Part shown: positions 37,279 to 46,950 of the stretch, piece after piece
Layout: the number at the start of each line of letters is the position of its first letter
Position numbering within the stretch: position 1 is the first letter of the stretch
NCBI RefSeq assembly: GCF_001597735.1
Contig: NZ_LUTS01000003.1
Span: 124,001-188,000 of the forward strand
Source: Neptuniibacter pectenicola
GTDB taxonomy: Bacteria > Pseudomonadota > Gammaproteobacteria > Pseudomonadales > Balneatricaceae
DNA length: 64,000 nucleotides
Reading direction: 5' to 3'
Program-made: the position numbers and the translations under genes
The notes under the pieces: model-generated
What the model was told of the DNA's origin: nothing
What the model saw: the letters and a program-made list of their open reading frames with translations, nothing else
The model's database searches: none

Positions 37279-38196
37279 ATGGATCTGGAATTACTTCTTA
37301 AACCTATAAAAATTTTAATCACCGGTGCTAAAGGGCAAGTCGGCACGGATCTCACTCGCTTAGGGAAAACAGATTCATTTTTTGAAATTATCGCACTGGA
37401 TAAGTCCGCGTTAGATATTACAAACGCAAAACAGATCAACGATCAGTTGACACACTATCTACCTGATTATGTGATTAACTGTGCCGCATTTGATCACGTG
37501 GATGAGGCTGAGCATAAGGCTGACTTATGTTATGCGGTGAATGCAAAAGGTGTCGAAACACTGGCACTGGCGTGTGCTGATCTATCGATCCCTATGTTTC
37601 ATTTATCGACGGATTACGTATTCGATGGTCATTATGCCAGCGGATATACTGAAGATGATGAGGTTGCACCGCTTGGCGTCTATGGCGATAGTAAGTGGCA
37701 AGGTGAAGAGCTGTTGCGACAAGTTTTGCCTAAGCATTTGATTCTGCGTGTGAGCTGGCTGTTTAGTGGACAAGGGAATAATTTTGTTCTTAGAACCTTA
37801 GAGGCGGCAAGAACACAGAACGCCTTAGAAGCGGTCAGTGACCGTCGAGGCTGCCCAACATCCGCGTCCGATGTGGCCCGCGTTATTTTGGCTATGTTGA
37901 AGCAAGTTCATAATGGTGCTGACGCGTGGGGCACCTATCATTACTGTGGCGCCGAAATAACTAACCGTTATGATTTTTGTAAAGAGATCTTAATTGCGGC
38001 GGGCAATTATGAAAACTTTGAAGTAGAAACCTTAGTACCCATTTCAAGTAAAGATTATGTAACAGAAGCTCAAAGGCCTAATACGTCAGTGTTGACCTGT
38101 AAAAAGCTTTTGAGCGTCTTCGGTATACGTCAACGCCCATGGCGGCAAGAGCTACAATGGTTGATGCGTGTTATCTATAACTCGCCTAAACCATAA
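37279..38196 (+). CDS. RmlD-like NAD(P)-dependent sugar-nucleotide reductase
   Basis: Short-chain dehydrogenase of the dTDP-4-dehydrorhamnose reductase family, about 305 aa from the ATG at 37279. In-frame TTG and GTG codons upstream (37264, 37234) are alternatives, as no ribosome binding site is convincing. It has the nucleotide-binding KILITGAKGQVG, then HLSTDYVFDG, the catalytic tyrosine and lysine in YGDSKWQGE, and the VSDRRGCPTSASDVARVI segment of the family. No other rhamnose genes (rmlA, B, C) are adjacent, so the substrate is uncertain. Confidence 0.8.
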   Translation: MDLELLLKPIKILITGAKGQVGTDLTRLGKTDSFFEIIALDKSALDITNAKQINDQLTHYLPDYVINCAAFDHVDEAEHKADLCYAVNAKGVETLALACADLSIPMFHLSTDYVFDGHYASGYTEDDEVAPLGVYGDSKWQGEELLRQVLPKHLILRVSWLFSGQGNNFVLRTLEAARTQNALEAVSDRRGCPTSASDVARVILAMLKQVHNGADAWGTYHYCGAEITNRYDFCKEILIAAGNYENFEVETLVPISSKDYVTEAQRPNTSVLTCKKLLSVFGIRQRPWRQELQWLMRVIYNSPKP

Positions 38197-38199
38197 CGC

Positions 38200-38577
38200 T
38201 TACCCCCAAGGGATTGGCGAGTGTGTAATGGCGACGGCTAAGATATAAGCGAAGGTAGCGGTTGCGCCAAATAGTGCGGCGAGTTTGATGAGCGGCGTTT
38301 TTCCTCTTTTTAGGGCAATAGTACCGAGTACGATATATAGGCAAAGCGCGAGTAGTTTAGCCGTCAACCAATGATCTACAAATGGGTATTTCTGTAGCAG
38401 TACTGCCAGCGCTATCGCACTAACGAGTAAGGTAGTGTCGATGATATGAGGCGCAATTTTAACCCAGCGTTTTTCCATCATTTTGGGTTTTATAAAGACC
38501 CAAAAGGCTCTCAAAAGGAAAAAGCTGATACTTAATACAATGGCTGTTAGGTGTATATGCTTTATGGCTAAATACAT
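38200..38577 (-). CDS. SirB2-family membrane protein
   Basis: Small inner-membrane protein, 125 aa, with four hydrophobic helices. Begins MYLAIKHIHLTAIVLSISFFLLR and carries the family segment KIAPHIIDTTLLVSAIALA. The family is named after Salmonella SirB2, but its biochemical role is unknown. Its end lies three bases from the end of the convergent RmlD-like gene, with no terminator visible between them. Confidence 0.8.
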   Translation of the reverse strand: MYLAIKHIHLTAIVLSISFFLLRAFWVFIKPKMMEKRWVKIAPHIIDTTLLVSAIALAVLLQKYPFVDHWLTAKLLALCLYIVLGTIALKRGKTPLIKLAALFGATATFAYILAVAITHSPIPWG

Positions 38578-38753
38578 AATGGCGTTTGTCTTCTCTTTAA
38601 TGATTTTTATATCAATAGGTTGTGAACAAAGGTGACCTAGGTTGCTCCCTTCGCATAAACGAAAGGTGCATCTGGGTTATTCACAGCTTTATTGAATTCT
38701 ATGTTATTTTAGGGCTTTAAAATAAAGCTTTATGCTGTATATGCAAGAGATTC

Positions 38754-39758
38754 ATGTCTAATAACAGAAATCAGACCACAACACTCGTTGATCGCTTTGG
38801 GCGGACTGTTGATTACATTCGCCTATCGGTCACAGACCGATGTGACTTCCGTTGTGTCTACTGCATGGCTGAGCAGATGACCTTTTTGCCCCACGCCCAA
38901 GTTTTGTCGTTAGAAGAGATTGAGCAGGTAGCGGCCGCGTTTGTTGGTTTAGGCGTCAAAAAAATCCGCCTGACCGGAGGTGAGCCACTGGTTCGCCGAG
39001 ACGTTATAAAGCTCATTCGCGCGGTAGGGCAGTTAGAGGCAGAGCTCTCTATCACTACGAACGGTTCTCAGTTGTTGGCGATGGCGTCTAGCTTAAAAGA
39101 GGCGGGTGTTAATCGGTTAAATATCAGTATTGATAGCCTTAAAGACGATCGGTTTAAAGAGATGACACGTACGGGTAAATTACCCCAAGTGTTAGCCGGT
39201 ATCGATGCGGCGCTTGCGGCCGGTTTTGATCGCATTAAGTTGAATGCTGTTGTCATGAAAGGCAAAAATGATGATGAGGTACTCGATCTTATTGAATATG
39301 CGCGCTTAAAAGGTGTCGATGTGAGTTTTATTGAGGAGATGCCTCTCGGCCATATCTCGGAGCATGATCGCGCAGCGGTGTATTGTTCGAGTGATGAGGT
39401 TCAGTCGATCATCAGTGAGCGTTACCCTTTGCACTCAACGACTGAGCGAACGGCAGGCCCCTCCCGTTATTACCGTATGGAGGATTCGGCAAGCCGGATC
39501 GGTTTTATCTCTCCCCATAGCCATAATTTTTGTTCTGAATGCAACCGTGTCAGAGTGACGGTTGAAGGTCGCTTACTGCTTTGCCTAGGCAATGAGCACT
39601 CCGTTGATCTGCGTGAAACTCTGCGTCAATACCCCGATGATATAGAACGCTTACAGCAGGTGATTATCGATGCGATGGACCTGAAGCCGGAAAAGCATGA
39701 GTTTGATTTGAATGACGAGCCGCAAATTGTTCGTTTTATGAATATGACGGGTGGTTAG
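38754..39758 (+). CDS. moaA: GTP 3',8-cyclase MoaA
   Basis: Radical SAM enzyme of the first step of molybdenum cofactor synthesis, converting GTP to 3',8-cyclo-GTP; 334 aa. N-terminal cluster ligands Cys30, Cys34 and Cys37 (CDFRCVYC), and the C-terminal cluster Cys260, Cys263 and Cys277 (CSECNRV...LLLC) that binds substrate. It ends in the GlyGly tail needed for activity. Its partner MoaC is encoded four genes downstream. The upstream region shows no recognisable molybdenum cofactor riboswitch. Confidence 0.97.
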   Translation: MSNNRNQTTTLVDRFGRTVDYIRLSVTDRCDFRCVYCMAEQMTFLPHAQVLSLEEIEQVAAAFVGLGVKKIRLTGGEPLVRRDVIKLIRAVGQLEAELSITTNGSQLLAMASSLKEAGVNRLNISIDSLKDDRFKEMTRTGKLPQVLAGIDAALAAGFDRIKLNAVVMKGKNDDEVLDLIEYARLKGVDVSFIEEMPLGHISEHDRAAVYCSSDEVQSIISERYPLHSTTERTAGPSRYYRMEDSASRIGFISPHSHNFCSECNRVRVTVEGRLLLCLGNEHSVDLRETLRQYPDDIERLQQVIIDAMDLKPEKHEFDLNDEPQIVRFMNMTGG

Positions 39759-39801
39759 CTTGCCCCGTCTGTAAACGTTTAGTTTTAAGGATTACTTTCT
39801 G

Positions 39802-40344
39802 ATGTCGCATACACCTAAAGATGCTGAATTCACACCGTTGAATATTGCGGTGCTTACCGTTTCTGATACAAGAACCGTTGAGACGGATACATCGGGGCAG
39901 GTATTAATCGAGCGTTTAGAACACGCAGGGCACCACTTAGCTACACGTCACATTGTTATTGATGATGTCTATCAAATGCGTGCTGTTGTCTCTAACTGGA
40001 TCGCTGATCCTGAGATTCACGTCATTATCTCAACCGGTGGTACTGGTTTTGCTGGACGAGACTCTACACCGGAAGCGATACAGCCGTTATTTGATAAAAC
40101 CATTGAAGGGTTTGGCGAGCTGTTTCGTCACATTTCAGCGCAACAGATTGGGACCTCAACCATTCAGTCACGCGCAGTCGGTGGTTTGGCCAATGGCACC
40201 GTGATTTTTTGCTTGCCCGGCTCTACTGGTGCTTGTCGTACCGGGTGGGATGATGTGATTGCGGATCAGCTGGATAGCCGTCACCGACCTTGCAACTTTG
40301 TATCGATGCTTTTGACGCATCGTGCAGACAACAGCAACGGGTAG
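39802..40344 (+). CDS. moaB: Molybdenum cofactor biosynthesis protein MoaB
   Basis: MoaB/Mog-type molybdopterin-binding protein, 180 aa. Contains VLTVSDTR near the N-terminus, [17 protein letters not shown] and [22 protein letters not shown], the molybdopterin-binding loops. By analogy it adenylylates molybdopterin, although in E. coli that role belongs to Mog. It starts 43 bases after moaA and is followed by moeA. Confidence 0.93.
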   Translation: MSHTPKDAEFTPLNIAVLTVSDTRTVETDTSGQVLIERLEHAGHHLATRHIVIDDVYQMRAVVSNWIADPEIHVIISTGGTGFAGRDSTPEAIQPLFDKTIEGFGELFRHISAQQIGTSTIQSRAVGGLANGTVIFCLPGSTGACRTGWDDVIADQLDSRHRPCNFVSMLLTHRADNSNG

Positions 40345-40352
40345 GTGAGTCT

Positions 40353-41570
40353 ATGAAAAGCTGCGACACACAATCTGACTTGATACCGGTTGAGACGGCA
40401 TTAGCTCATTTGGTCGAAAGATCGACACCGATAACAGGGGTTGAAACTATACCTGTTGCTGAGGCGCTGGGCCGTGTTCTGGCGGAATCTCCAGTTGCCT
40501 CTGTCTCCGTACCGCCGGCAGATAATAGTGGTATGGATGGCTACGCACTGAACACATCGGATCTACATAAGGGCGAAACCCAGCTTGTTATCAGTCAGCG
40601 TATTCCAGCAGGGGTTGCGCCGCAGCCGTTAACGCCAGGGAATTGTGCGCGTATTTTTACAGGGGCGGAAATTCCAGCCGGGGCTGATACGGTTGTGATG
40701 CAGGAAAATGTGAGCCTTGATGGGGATCTTGCCACGTTCCCGGATGGTGTGGCCGCGGGGGATAATATTCGACGGGCAGGTCAAGATATTAACGTAGGGG
40801 ATGCGCTGCTTGCTAACGGGGTACGCCTCCAACCCGCTGATCTTGGATTACTGGCCTCCGTGGGTTTGTCTGAGGTAAGCGTTTATCGTCGCTTAAAGGT
40901 CGCTATTTTATCTACGGGTGATGAGCTGGTGGAGCCCGGCTTACCTTTAGCTGCGGGTCAAATTTATAACTCTAATCGGTACATTCTAACGGGTCTCTTG
41001 CAGGGGCTGGGTATGGATGTGGTGGATCTTGGCTGTGTAGCTGATACGCGAGAAGCAACGCTTGCTGCACTCGAAAAAGCCTCGGTTGAGGCGGATGCTA
41101 TTGTAAGTACCGGCGGTGTGTCGGTAGGTGAAGAGGATCACGTTAAACATTGTGTTGAGACGTTAGGTGAGCTGGACCTGTGGAAAATCCGTATTAAGCC
41201 CGGCAAGCCGGTTGCCTATGGTCGAGTAAAAGACACCCCTTTTATCGGGTTGCCGGGTAATCCGACCTCGACACTCATTACCTTTTGTTTGTTTGCTCGG
41301 CCTTGCTTGCTGGGTTTGCAAGGGGCTACCTATCAGCCATCGGTGGTGTTACCGCTACCCGCGGGATTTGAACGTAGCCGTGCCATTCAGCGCCAAGAAT
41401 ATCTTCGCGTGCGCTTTGAGGGCGGGGCACTGATCCCTTATTCAAATCAGAGTTCAGGTGTACTCGCGTCGGCGAGCTGGGCGCATGGATTGGCTGTTGT
41501 GCCAGTGAATACTCAAGTGCGTTTAGGGGACCCTATTGGCTTTATCCCTTTCTCCGAATTACTAACGTAG
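40353..41570 (+). CDS. moeA: Molybdopterin molybdenumtransferase MoeA
   Basis: Inserts molybdate into adenylylated molybdopterin, 405 aa from the ATG at 40353, 8 bases after the moaB stop. Domain I contains [13 protein letters not shown] and [19 protein letters not shown]; domain III has [22 protein letters not shown] and [15 protein letters not shown]; then [10 protein letters not shown] and GLPGNPTS. All are family hallmarks. Confidence 0.96.
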   Translation: MKSCDTQSDLIPVETALAHLVERSTPITGVETIPVAEALGRVLAESPVASVSVPPADNSGMDGYALNTSDLHKGETQLVISQRIPAGVAPQPLTPGNCARIFTGAEIPAGADTVVMQENVSLDGDLATFPDGVAAGDNIRRAGQDINVGDALLANGVRLQPADLGLLASVGLSEVSVYRRLKVAILSTGDELVEPGLPLAAGQIYNSNRYILTGLLQGLGMDVVDLGCVADTREATLAALEKASVEADAIVSTGGVSVGEEDHVKHCVETLGELDLWKIRIKPGKPVAYGRVKDTPFIGLPGNPTSTLITFCLFARPCLLGLQGATYQPSVVLPLPAGFERSRAIQRQEYLRVRFEGGALIPYSNQSSGVLASASWAHGLAVVPVNTQVRLGDPIGFIPFSELLT

Positions 41571-41659
41571 TTTATGACTGAGATCGCTTAATTTTCCTGC
41601 AGAGTCGGCGGGAAAACGGTAAAATGTGCCTTTCATTTAAGAGTAGTGCTGAGGAACAC

Positions 41660-42769
41660 ATGGCAGACCAGCAAGATCCGTATAAAGAGATTAGACCGTT
41701 TAATGATGCCGAAGTCGCAGAGGCATTGACGCATATACTGCATGATGATGAGTTTATCTCGGCGGTAACGCGTTATCAGTTCCCGCGCTTGTCGGATCGT
41801 TTAGGCTGGTTACTAAAACCGTTTGTGCGTATCGCTCTGGCAAGAAAAGTCGGTGATGTTGCAAGTATTGCTGATTTCCAAGCCTTAGTGGCTGACTACA
41901 TGAAAAAAATGATCGCCCGCAGTACTACAAAGTTAAGTTGTAGCGGTATTGATCAATTCGATCCAGACGACGCCTACCTTTTTATCTCTAATCACCGTGA
42001 TATTGCGATGGACCCTGCGTTTGTAAACTGGGTTCGTTATCAATATGGAATGGATACTGTGCGTATCGCTATCGGTGATAACTTGCTGAGTAAGCCTTAT
42101 GTTTCTGACATTATGCGCCTTAATAAAAGTTTCATTGTAAATCGTTCAGCCACAGGACGAGAGATGATGAAAGCACTGACGCAGCTCTCCTCCTATATTG
42201 ATCACAGTATTCAAAGCGGCCATTCTATCTGGCTAGCGCAGCGTGAAGGGCGTGCTAAAGATGGTAACGACACAACAGACCCTGCGATTTTAAAGATGCT
42301 TTATATGGCGCATCGCAAGGCGAGAAGTTTCCCTGAACACGTTAAACGCTTAAATATTGTGCCCGTTTCAATCTCTTATGAATATGACCCGTGCGACTCT
42401 CTTAAAGCGAATGAGTTGTATGCAAAAGAGGTTGAAGGGAATTATGAGAAATCTAAGTTCGAAGATATTGAAAGTATCGTGAAAGGAATTACTGGCCATA
42501 AAGGACATGTCCATGTTGCCTTTGGTGATCCTATTGATGGTGACTTTGATACACCGGAAGCCTTGGCGCAGGAGATTGATCGCCAAATTATCTCTAACTA
42601 CTATCTGCACCCTTCCAATTTATTGGCTGCAGGGGAAGAGGTGGATGTGACCGATGAGGCGAGAAAAGGGTTAGATGAACGGCTCAGTAACACGGTGTGC
42701 GGAGCTGAAGATATTTTGCGTAAAATGTACGCTAACCCTGTGTTAAACCAACGAAAAATTCAGGAGTAA
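41660..42769 (+). CDS. Glycerolipid-type acyltransferase (PlsB/PlsC superfamily)
   Basis: Probable membrane-associated acyltransferase, 369 aa from the ATG at 41660, which directly follows GAGGAACAC. The HX4D box is HRDIAMD within [16 protein letters not shown], followed by a GREMMKAL segment and [18 protein letters not shown], an equivalent of the FPEGT block, and later [14 protein letters not shown]. Long for a PlsC and short for a PlsB, so the acceptor is unknown. It interrupts the molybdopterin gene cluster between moeA and moaC, 2 bases before moaC. Confidence 0.82.
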   Translation: MADQQDPYKEIRPFNDAEVAEALTHILHDDEFISAVTRYQFPRLSDRLGWLLKPFVRIALARKVGDVASIADFQALVADYMKKMIARSTTKLSCSGIDQFDPDDAYLFISNHRDIAMDPAFVNWVRYQYGMDTVRIAIGDNLLSKPYVSDIMRLNKSFIVNRSATGREMMKALTQLSSYIDHSIQSGHSIWLAQREGRAKDGNDTTDPAILKMLYMAHRKARSFPEHVKRLNIVPVSISYEYDPCDSLKANELYAKEVEGNYEKSKFEDIESIVKGITGHKGHVHVAFGDPIDGDFDTPEALAQEIDRQIISNYYLHPSNLLAAGEEVDVTDEARKGLDERLSNTVCGAEDILRKMYANPVLNQRKIQE

Positions 42770-42771
42770 CC

Positions 42772-43260
42772 ATGAGCCGACTGACCCATTTGGATGATCA
42801 GGGCAACGCAAACATGGTTGATGTGTCCGATAAACAGATAACCTTCCGCGAGGCGGTTGCTTATGCTGAAGTTCAGATGCGTCCTGATACGTTGGCGCTT
42901 ATTACTGAAGGCGGGCATAAAAAGGGTGATGTGTTGGCGGTGGCGCGTATTGCTGGGATTCAAGCGGCAAAGCGCACCAGTGATTTGATCCCTTTATGTC
43001 ACCCTTTAATGTTGAGTAAAGTGGCGCTTGAGTTAGTACCCAATGGGGAGCGAAACGTGGTTGAAATCACCGCTACCTGTAAGTTGTCGGGCCAAACCGG
43101 GGTTGAGATGGAAGCCCTTACAGCGGCTACGGTCGCGGGTCTAACAATCTATGATATGTGTAAAGCGGTTGATAAAGAGATGGTGATTAGTGCCGTTAAA
43201 GTGTTGGCTAAGTCCGGCGGAAAAAGTGGTGATTGGACGGCGGAGAAGGCGACATGCTAA
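42772..43260 (+). CDS. moaC: Cyclic pyranopterin monophosphate synthase MoaC
   Basis: Second enzyme of the molybdopterin pathway, turning MoaA's product into cPMP, 162 aa. Conserved [33 protein letters not shown] and [28 protein letters not shown] with the active-site residues. The ATG lies 2 bases after the acyltransferase stop, and moaD starts inside its final codons. Confidence 0.97.
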   Translation: MSRLTHLDDQGNANMVDVSDKQITFREAVAYAEVQMRPDTLALITEGGHKKGDVLAVARIAGIQAAKRTSDLIPLCHPLMLSKVALELVPNGERNVVEITATCKLSGQTGVEMEALTAATVAGLTIYDMCKAVDKEMVISAVKVLAKSGGKSGDWTAEKATC

Positions 43261-43505
43261 AGGTGCTTTATTTTGCTAGCTTGCGAGAGCGTTTGGGGGT
43301 TGAGCAAGAGTCATTAGCACTGCCTGCGGACCGAACGGTAGCCGGTGTTATTGATGCCTTAATCAGTGCGCATGGTGATCGATGGCAGCACGCGTTAAAG
43401 GATGATCCTATTTTGACGGCGGTGAATTTAGAGATGTGCGATGTGGCCCAATCGGTCGAAGACAATGATGAGGTGGCGTTTTTTCCACCGGTAACGGGAG
43501 GCTAA
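43254..43505 (+). CDS. moaD: Molybdopterin synthase sulfur carrier MoaD
   Basis: Ubiquitin-like sulfur carrier subunit, 83 aa, with the C-terminal VTGG tail that is adenylylated and thiocarboxylated. The ATG overlaps the moaC stop (ATGCTAA). Its catalytic partner MoaE, usually the next gene, is not encoded here; the following gene is an acyltransferase. Confidence 0.93.
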   Translation: MLKVLYFASLRERLGVEQESLALPADRTVAGVIDALISAHGDRWQHALKDDPILTAVNLEMCDVAQSVEDNDEVAFFPPVTGG

Positions 43506-43506
43506 A

Positions 43507-44247
43507 ATGTCAGAGAAAAGCGCGAGCCCACTACAGTATGTTAGGGCATTCTTCTACTACCTCGGTTTTTATCCGTTGACCATTATTCACTCATCGTTGA
43601 GTTTGATTATTAGCCCCGTGCTTAATTTTCAGCAGCGCTTCAAATTTATTACCTTGATTAATTTCTTTTACATTTTTTGGTTACGTGTCTGCTGTGGTTT
43701 GGGCGTCAACGTAACGGGGCGCGAGCATCTACCCAAAACGGGTGCGTATGTGGCCGTTGCTAACCATTCAAGTGAGTGGGAAACCCTGTTTTTACAAACC
43801 TTTGTGCGGCCCCAGTGTGCGGTTTTAAAGAAAGAGCTGCTGAGCATTCCTTTTTTTGGTTGGGCGTTGGGTTTATTGAACCCTATCGCCATTGACCGTA
43901 GTCAGCGCAGAGGTGCGCTTAAACAACTACTGACAGAAGGAAAGTCGCGATTAGAAGAGGGTATTCCTGTTGTTATCTTTCCGCAGGGAACGCGTGTTCC
44001 CTGCGGTAAAATGGGTAAATTCAACAAAGGGGGCGCTATGTTAGCGCTCAGTGCAGGGGTTCCCATTGTGCCGATTATCCATAATGCCGGTATTTATTGG
44101 CCCGGAAAGAGTTTCACTAAAAAAACGGGTACTGTGCAGGTGCATGTGGGTGAGCCTATTCCCGTTGAAGGGCGGACAGTGGATGAGATTCATGCGGATA
44201 TGGTGGCTTGGTTGGAAAAGCATATGAAAGAGTTAGGGCTGGTTTAA
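43507..44247 (+). CDS. plsC: 1-acyl-sn-glycerol-3-phosphate acyltransferase family (PlsC-like)
   Basis: Membrane enzyme expected to acylate lysophosphatidic acid, 246 aa. A hydrophobic N-terminal region precedes the first box NHSSEWE, where the usual HX4D aspartate is replaced by glutamate. The third box reads FPQGTR rather than FPEGTR, and VPIVPIIHNAG is the fourth. These substitutions occur in some PlsC relatives. It begins 1 base after the moaD stop and ends at a terminator shared with fabB. Confidence 0.85.
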   Translation: MSEKSASPLQYVRAFFYYLGFYPLTIIHSSLSLIISPVLNFQQRFKFITLINFFYIFWLRVCCGLGVNVTGREHLPKTGAYVAVANHSSEWETLFLQTFVRPQCAVLKKELLSIPFFGWALGLLNPIAIDRSQRRGALKQLLTEGKSRLEEGIPVVIFPQGTRVPCGKMGKFNKGGAMLALSAGVPIVPIIHNAGIYWPGKSFTKKTGTVQVHVGEPIPVEGRTVDEIHADMVAWLEKHMKELGLV

Positions 44248-44271
44248 TCGAGACTCCTATTCTTAGCGCAT

Positions 44272-44300
44272 AAAAAAACCGCCATATAGGCGGTTTTTTT
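44272..44300. terminator. Bidirectional terminator between plsC-like gene and fabB
   Basis: ACCGCC and GGCGGT form the stem, with seven A before and seven T after. It serves both converging transcripts. Confidence 0.92.
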
Positions 44301-44314
44301 ATGCTTGATATTAA

Positions 44315-45532
44315 TTAGCTATCAAGTTTTTCAAATACCAATGTAGCGTTTGTGCCACCGAAGCCGAAGCTGTTGGACATGACACGTTTAAGGTCTACAT
44401 TTTCTTGCTTCTCGATAGCAATCGGTAGGCCTTTTGCTTCATCGTCTAGCTCATCAATATTGGCTGAAGCTGCGATAAAGTTATTCTCCTGCATAAGCAG
44501 AGAGTAGATCGCTTCTTGAACGCCCGCCGCGCCTAAAGAGTGACCAGAAAGGGATTTAGTTGAAGTCACTGTTGGCATGCTGCTGCCAAAGGCTTCTTTC
44601 ATCGCTTTAAGCTCTTGCATGTCACCTGCAGGCGTTGATGTACCGTGAGCATTGATATAATCGATGTCACCATTAACGGTTGCCATGGCTTGCTTCATGC
44701 AGCGAGCCGCACCTTCACCTGAAGGCGCAACCATGTCGTAACCATCAGACGTTGCGCCGTAGCCAACAATCTCTGCATAGATTTTAGCGCCACGTGCTTT
44801 AGCATGTTCTAGCTCTTCAACGACGAGGATGCCTGCGCCGCCAGAGATAACAAAGCCATCACGGTTAGCATCGTATGCACGTGATGCTTTTTCTGGAGTG
44901 TCATTATATTTGCTTGAAAGAGCGCCCATCGCATCAAACATTGCAGTTTGTACCCAATGAAGTTCTTCACCGCCGCCTGCAAACACCATATCTTGTTTGC
45001 CAAGCTGAATCTGCTCTACTGCATTACCTATGCAATGTGCGCTGGTGGCACATGCGGATGTGATGGAGTAGTTAACGCCTTTGATTTTAAAGGGCGTTGC
45101 AAGGCAGGCAGAAACGGTTGAGCCCATAGTACGCGTTACGCGGTATGGACCGACACGTTTTACACCTTTAGTGCGAGTGATGTCGGCAGTTTCTACGATG
45201 TTATCAGCGGATGCACCACCGGAACCTACAATTAAGCCGGTACGCTCGTTAGATACTTGAGCTTCGCTTAGGTTTGCATCAGCTATAGCTTCCTGCATAG
45301 CAATATAAGTGTATGCAGCTGCATCACCCATAAAACGTAGCAGTTTGCGATCGATTTTATCAGTAAAATCAATATCGATGCTGCCGGCTACTTGGCTACG
45401 GAAACCGCGCTCTTTGTAATCTTCCTGGAATTTAATACCAGAACGACCCTGCTGCAGTGATTCCAGAACAGTTTCTTTGCCTGTACCCAGACAAGAAACA
45501 ATTCCCATACCGGTAACAACAACGCGACGCAT
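44315..45532 (-). CDS. fabB: 3-oxoacyl-[acyl-carrier-protein] synthase I
   Basis: Condensing enzyme that elongates fatty acids, including the unsaturated branch; 405 aa. Catalytic triad Cys161 ([11 protein letters not shown]), His296 ([11 protein letters not shown]) and His331 ([11 protein letters not shown]), with spacing identical to E. coli Fab[17 protein letters not shown] opens the protein. Lies 128 bases downstream of fabA, forming the fabA-fabB unit for anaerobic unsaturated fatty acid synthesis. Confidence 0.97.
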   Translation of the reverse strand: MRRVVVTGMGIVSCLGTGKETVLESLQQGRSGIKFQEDYKERGFRSQVAGSIDIDFTDKIDRKLLRFMGDAAAYTYIAMQEAIADANLSEAQVSNERTGLIVGSGGASADNIVETADITRTKGVKRVGPYRVTRTMGSTVSACLATPFKIKGVNYSITSACATSAHCIGNAVEQIQLGKQDMVFAGGGEELHWVQTAMFDAMGALSSKYNDTPEKASRAYDANRDGFVISGGAGILVVEELEHAKARGAKIYAEIVGYGATSDGYDMVAPSGEGAARCMKQAMATVNGDIDYINAHGTSTPAGDMQELKAMKEAFGSSMPTVTSTKSLSGHSLGAAGVQEAIYSLLMQENNFIAASANIDELDDEAKGLPIAIEKQENVDLKRVMSNSFGFGGTNATLVFEKLDS

Positions 45533-45660
45533 ATGCTTCTCTCTCTTATTCTAAATTGAGGTGCTTATTTTCCGTGAATCGACAGCGTTTGGCTACCTGA
45601 TTTATCAAAAAACTCGACGAAAAATAGGAGAAGACCCTTATGTTTAAGGGTCTATTCTGA

Positions 45661-46176
45661 TTAGAAATTGTCAGTTGAGGTGAATAAACCTACCCGCAGA
45701 TTTTTTGCAGTGTAGATTTCACGTCCATCAACGGACATGCTGCCGTCAGCAATACCCATAACCAGCTTACGTTCAATAACGCGTTTAAGCTGAATGCGGT
45801 ACGTTACTTTTTTGGCTGTCGGCAGTACTTGGCCAAAGAATTTAACCTCACCAGATCCAAGTGCTCGTCCACGACCAGGATTGCCTTTCCAGCCAAGGAA
45901 AAAGCCAACAATCTGCCACATGGCGTCAAGTCCTAGGCATCCAGGCATGACCGGATCTTCTTCAAAATGACAGCCGAAGAACCAAAGGTCAGGGTTAATA
46001 TCCAGTTCAGCGATAATTTCGCCTTTACCGAATTCGCCACCATCTTCGGTGATTTCCAGGATGCGATCCATCATTAGCATGTTGCCAATAGGAAGACGTG
46101 CATTACCTGGTCCAAACATCTCGCCGTGGCCGCAAGAAAGCAGCTCGTCACGATTAAAAGAGGAAGGTCTTGTCAT
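45661..46176 (-). CDS. fabA: 3-hydroxydecanoyl-ACP dehydratase/isomerase
   Basis: Makes trans-2- and cis-3-decenoyl-ACP, the entry to unsaturated fatty acids; 171 aa. Active-site His70 ([15 protein letters not shown]) and Asp84 (CLGLDAMWQ) occupy exactly the E. coli positions. First gene of the minus-strand fabA-fabB pair, divergent from tpm. Confidence 0.97.
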   Translation of the reverse strand: MTRPSSFNRDELLSCGHGEMFGPGNARLPIGNMLMMDRILEITEDGGEFGKGEIIAELDINPDLWFFGCHFEEDPVMPGCLGLDAMWQIVGFFLGWKGNPGRGRALGSGEVKFFGQVLPTAKKVTYRIQLKRVIERKLVMGIADGSMSVDGREIYTAKNLRVGLFTSTDNF

Positions 46177-46220
46177 TAGCTTCTGTTTATCCGGAAGTTT
46201 ATAAGTAAAAATATCGCGTG

Positions 46221-46226
46221 ATTATA
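46221..46226 (-). promoter_or_regulatory. -10 box of the probable fabA promoter
   Basis: TATAAT on the minus strand, about 45 bases upstream of the fabA start. The -35 region at 17-bp spacing is poor (GTGCCT), which would fit a promoter that needs an activator. I did not find a clear FadR- or FabR-like operator. Confidence 0.45.
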
Positions 46227-46305
46227 CAGACTTGATCGGCTTGAGGCACGATCTGTGTCATATTTATTGAGCAAAAAGCTTACGACTTAAGGTGTAAATG
46301 GGCTT

Positions 46306-46944
46306 ATGGAGCATGATTTTTGGCATAACCGCTGGGCTGAGCAGCGAATTGGCTTTCATCAGCAAACGATAAATAGTTACCTAAAAACGTTCTTTCATCA
46401 GCTTGAATTGAGTGACGGGGAGCAGGTTTTTGTCCCATTATGTGGCAAAAGCTCGGATATGGTGTGGCTGCGGGAGCAAGATTGTGAGGTGTTAGGGGTC
46501 GAATTAAGTGACACCGCATGTGCTGCTTTCTTTGCTGAAAATGCGATTGATGTGGCGGGTGTTATTGAGGGGGATTTTACCGTTAGAGAGGTTGATTTTA
46601 TTCGGCTGATGGGTGGTGACTTTTTTCAGCTCACCGCGCAGGCCTTAAAAAAGGTGGCCGCTGTCTATGATCGCGCAGCGCTGGTTGCTTTGCCTCGCCA
46701 CATGCGTGCCCAGTATGCGCACAGGCTGTCGGCACTTTTGCCGCCAGGGGTGAAAATGTTATTAATTACCCTTGAGTTTGAGGGGGAGCAGGGACCTCCG
46801 TTTAGTGTGACGCCTGAGGAAGTGGATGCGCTTTTTTCTGCGCGTTTTGAGCTGAAGCGCTTGCATGAGGTACAGCTGTCAGACCCCCGGGACGCTGGGC
46901 GTACAGAGGTCGTATGGCTGCTTACCGATAAGTCATGCGGGTAA
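46306..46944 (+). CDS. tpm: Thiopurine S-methyltransferase family protein
   Basis: SAM-dependent methyltransferase, 212 aa. N-terminal FWHNRWAEQRIGFHQ, the SAM-binding FVPLCGKSSDMVWL and VLGVELSD, and YDRAALVALP are diagnostic of bacterial TPMT, linked to methylation of tellurite or selenite as well as thiopurines. Its end lies 6 bases from the end of convergent ispB. Confidence 0.92.
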   Translation: MEHDFWHNRWAEQRIGFHQQTINSYLKTFFHQLELSDGEQVFVPLCGKSSDMVWLREQDCEVLGVELSDTACAAFFAENAIDVAGVIEGDFTVREVDFIRLMGGDFFQLTAQALKKVAAVYDRAALVALPRHMRAQYAHRLSALLPPGVKMLLITLEFEGEQGPPFSVTPEEVDALFSARFELKRLHEVQLSDPRDAGRTEVVWLLTDKSCG

Positions 46945-46950
46945 GGTAGG

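Noticed and set aside
38578-38753. Possible molybdenum cofactor riboswitch upstream of moaA
   Set aside because: The leader is short and AT-rich and does not show the conserved stems or GC-rich blocks of that riboswitch.
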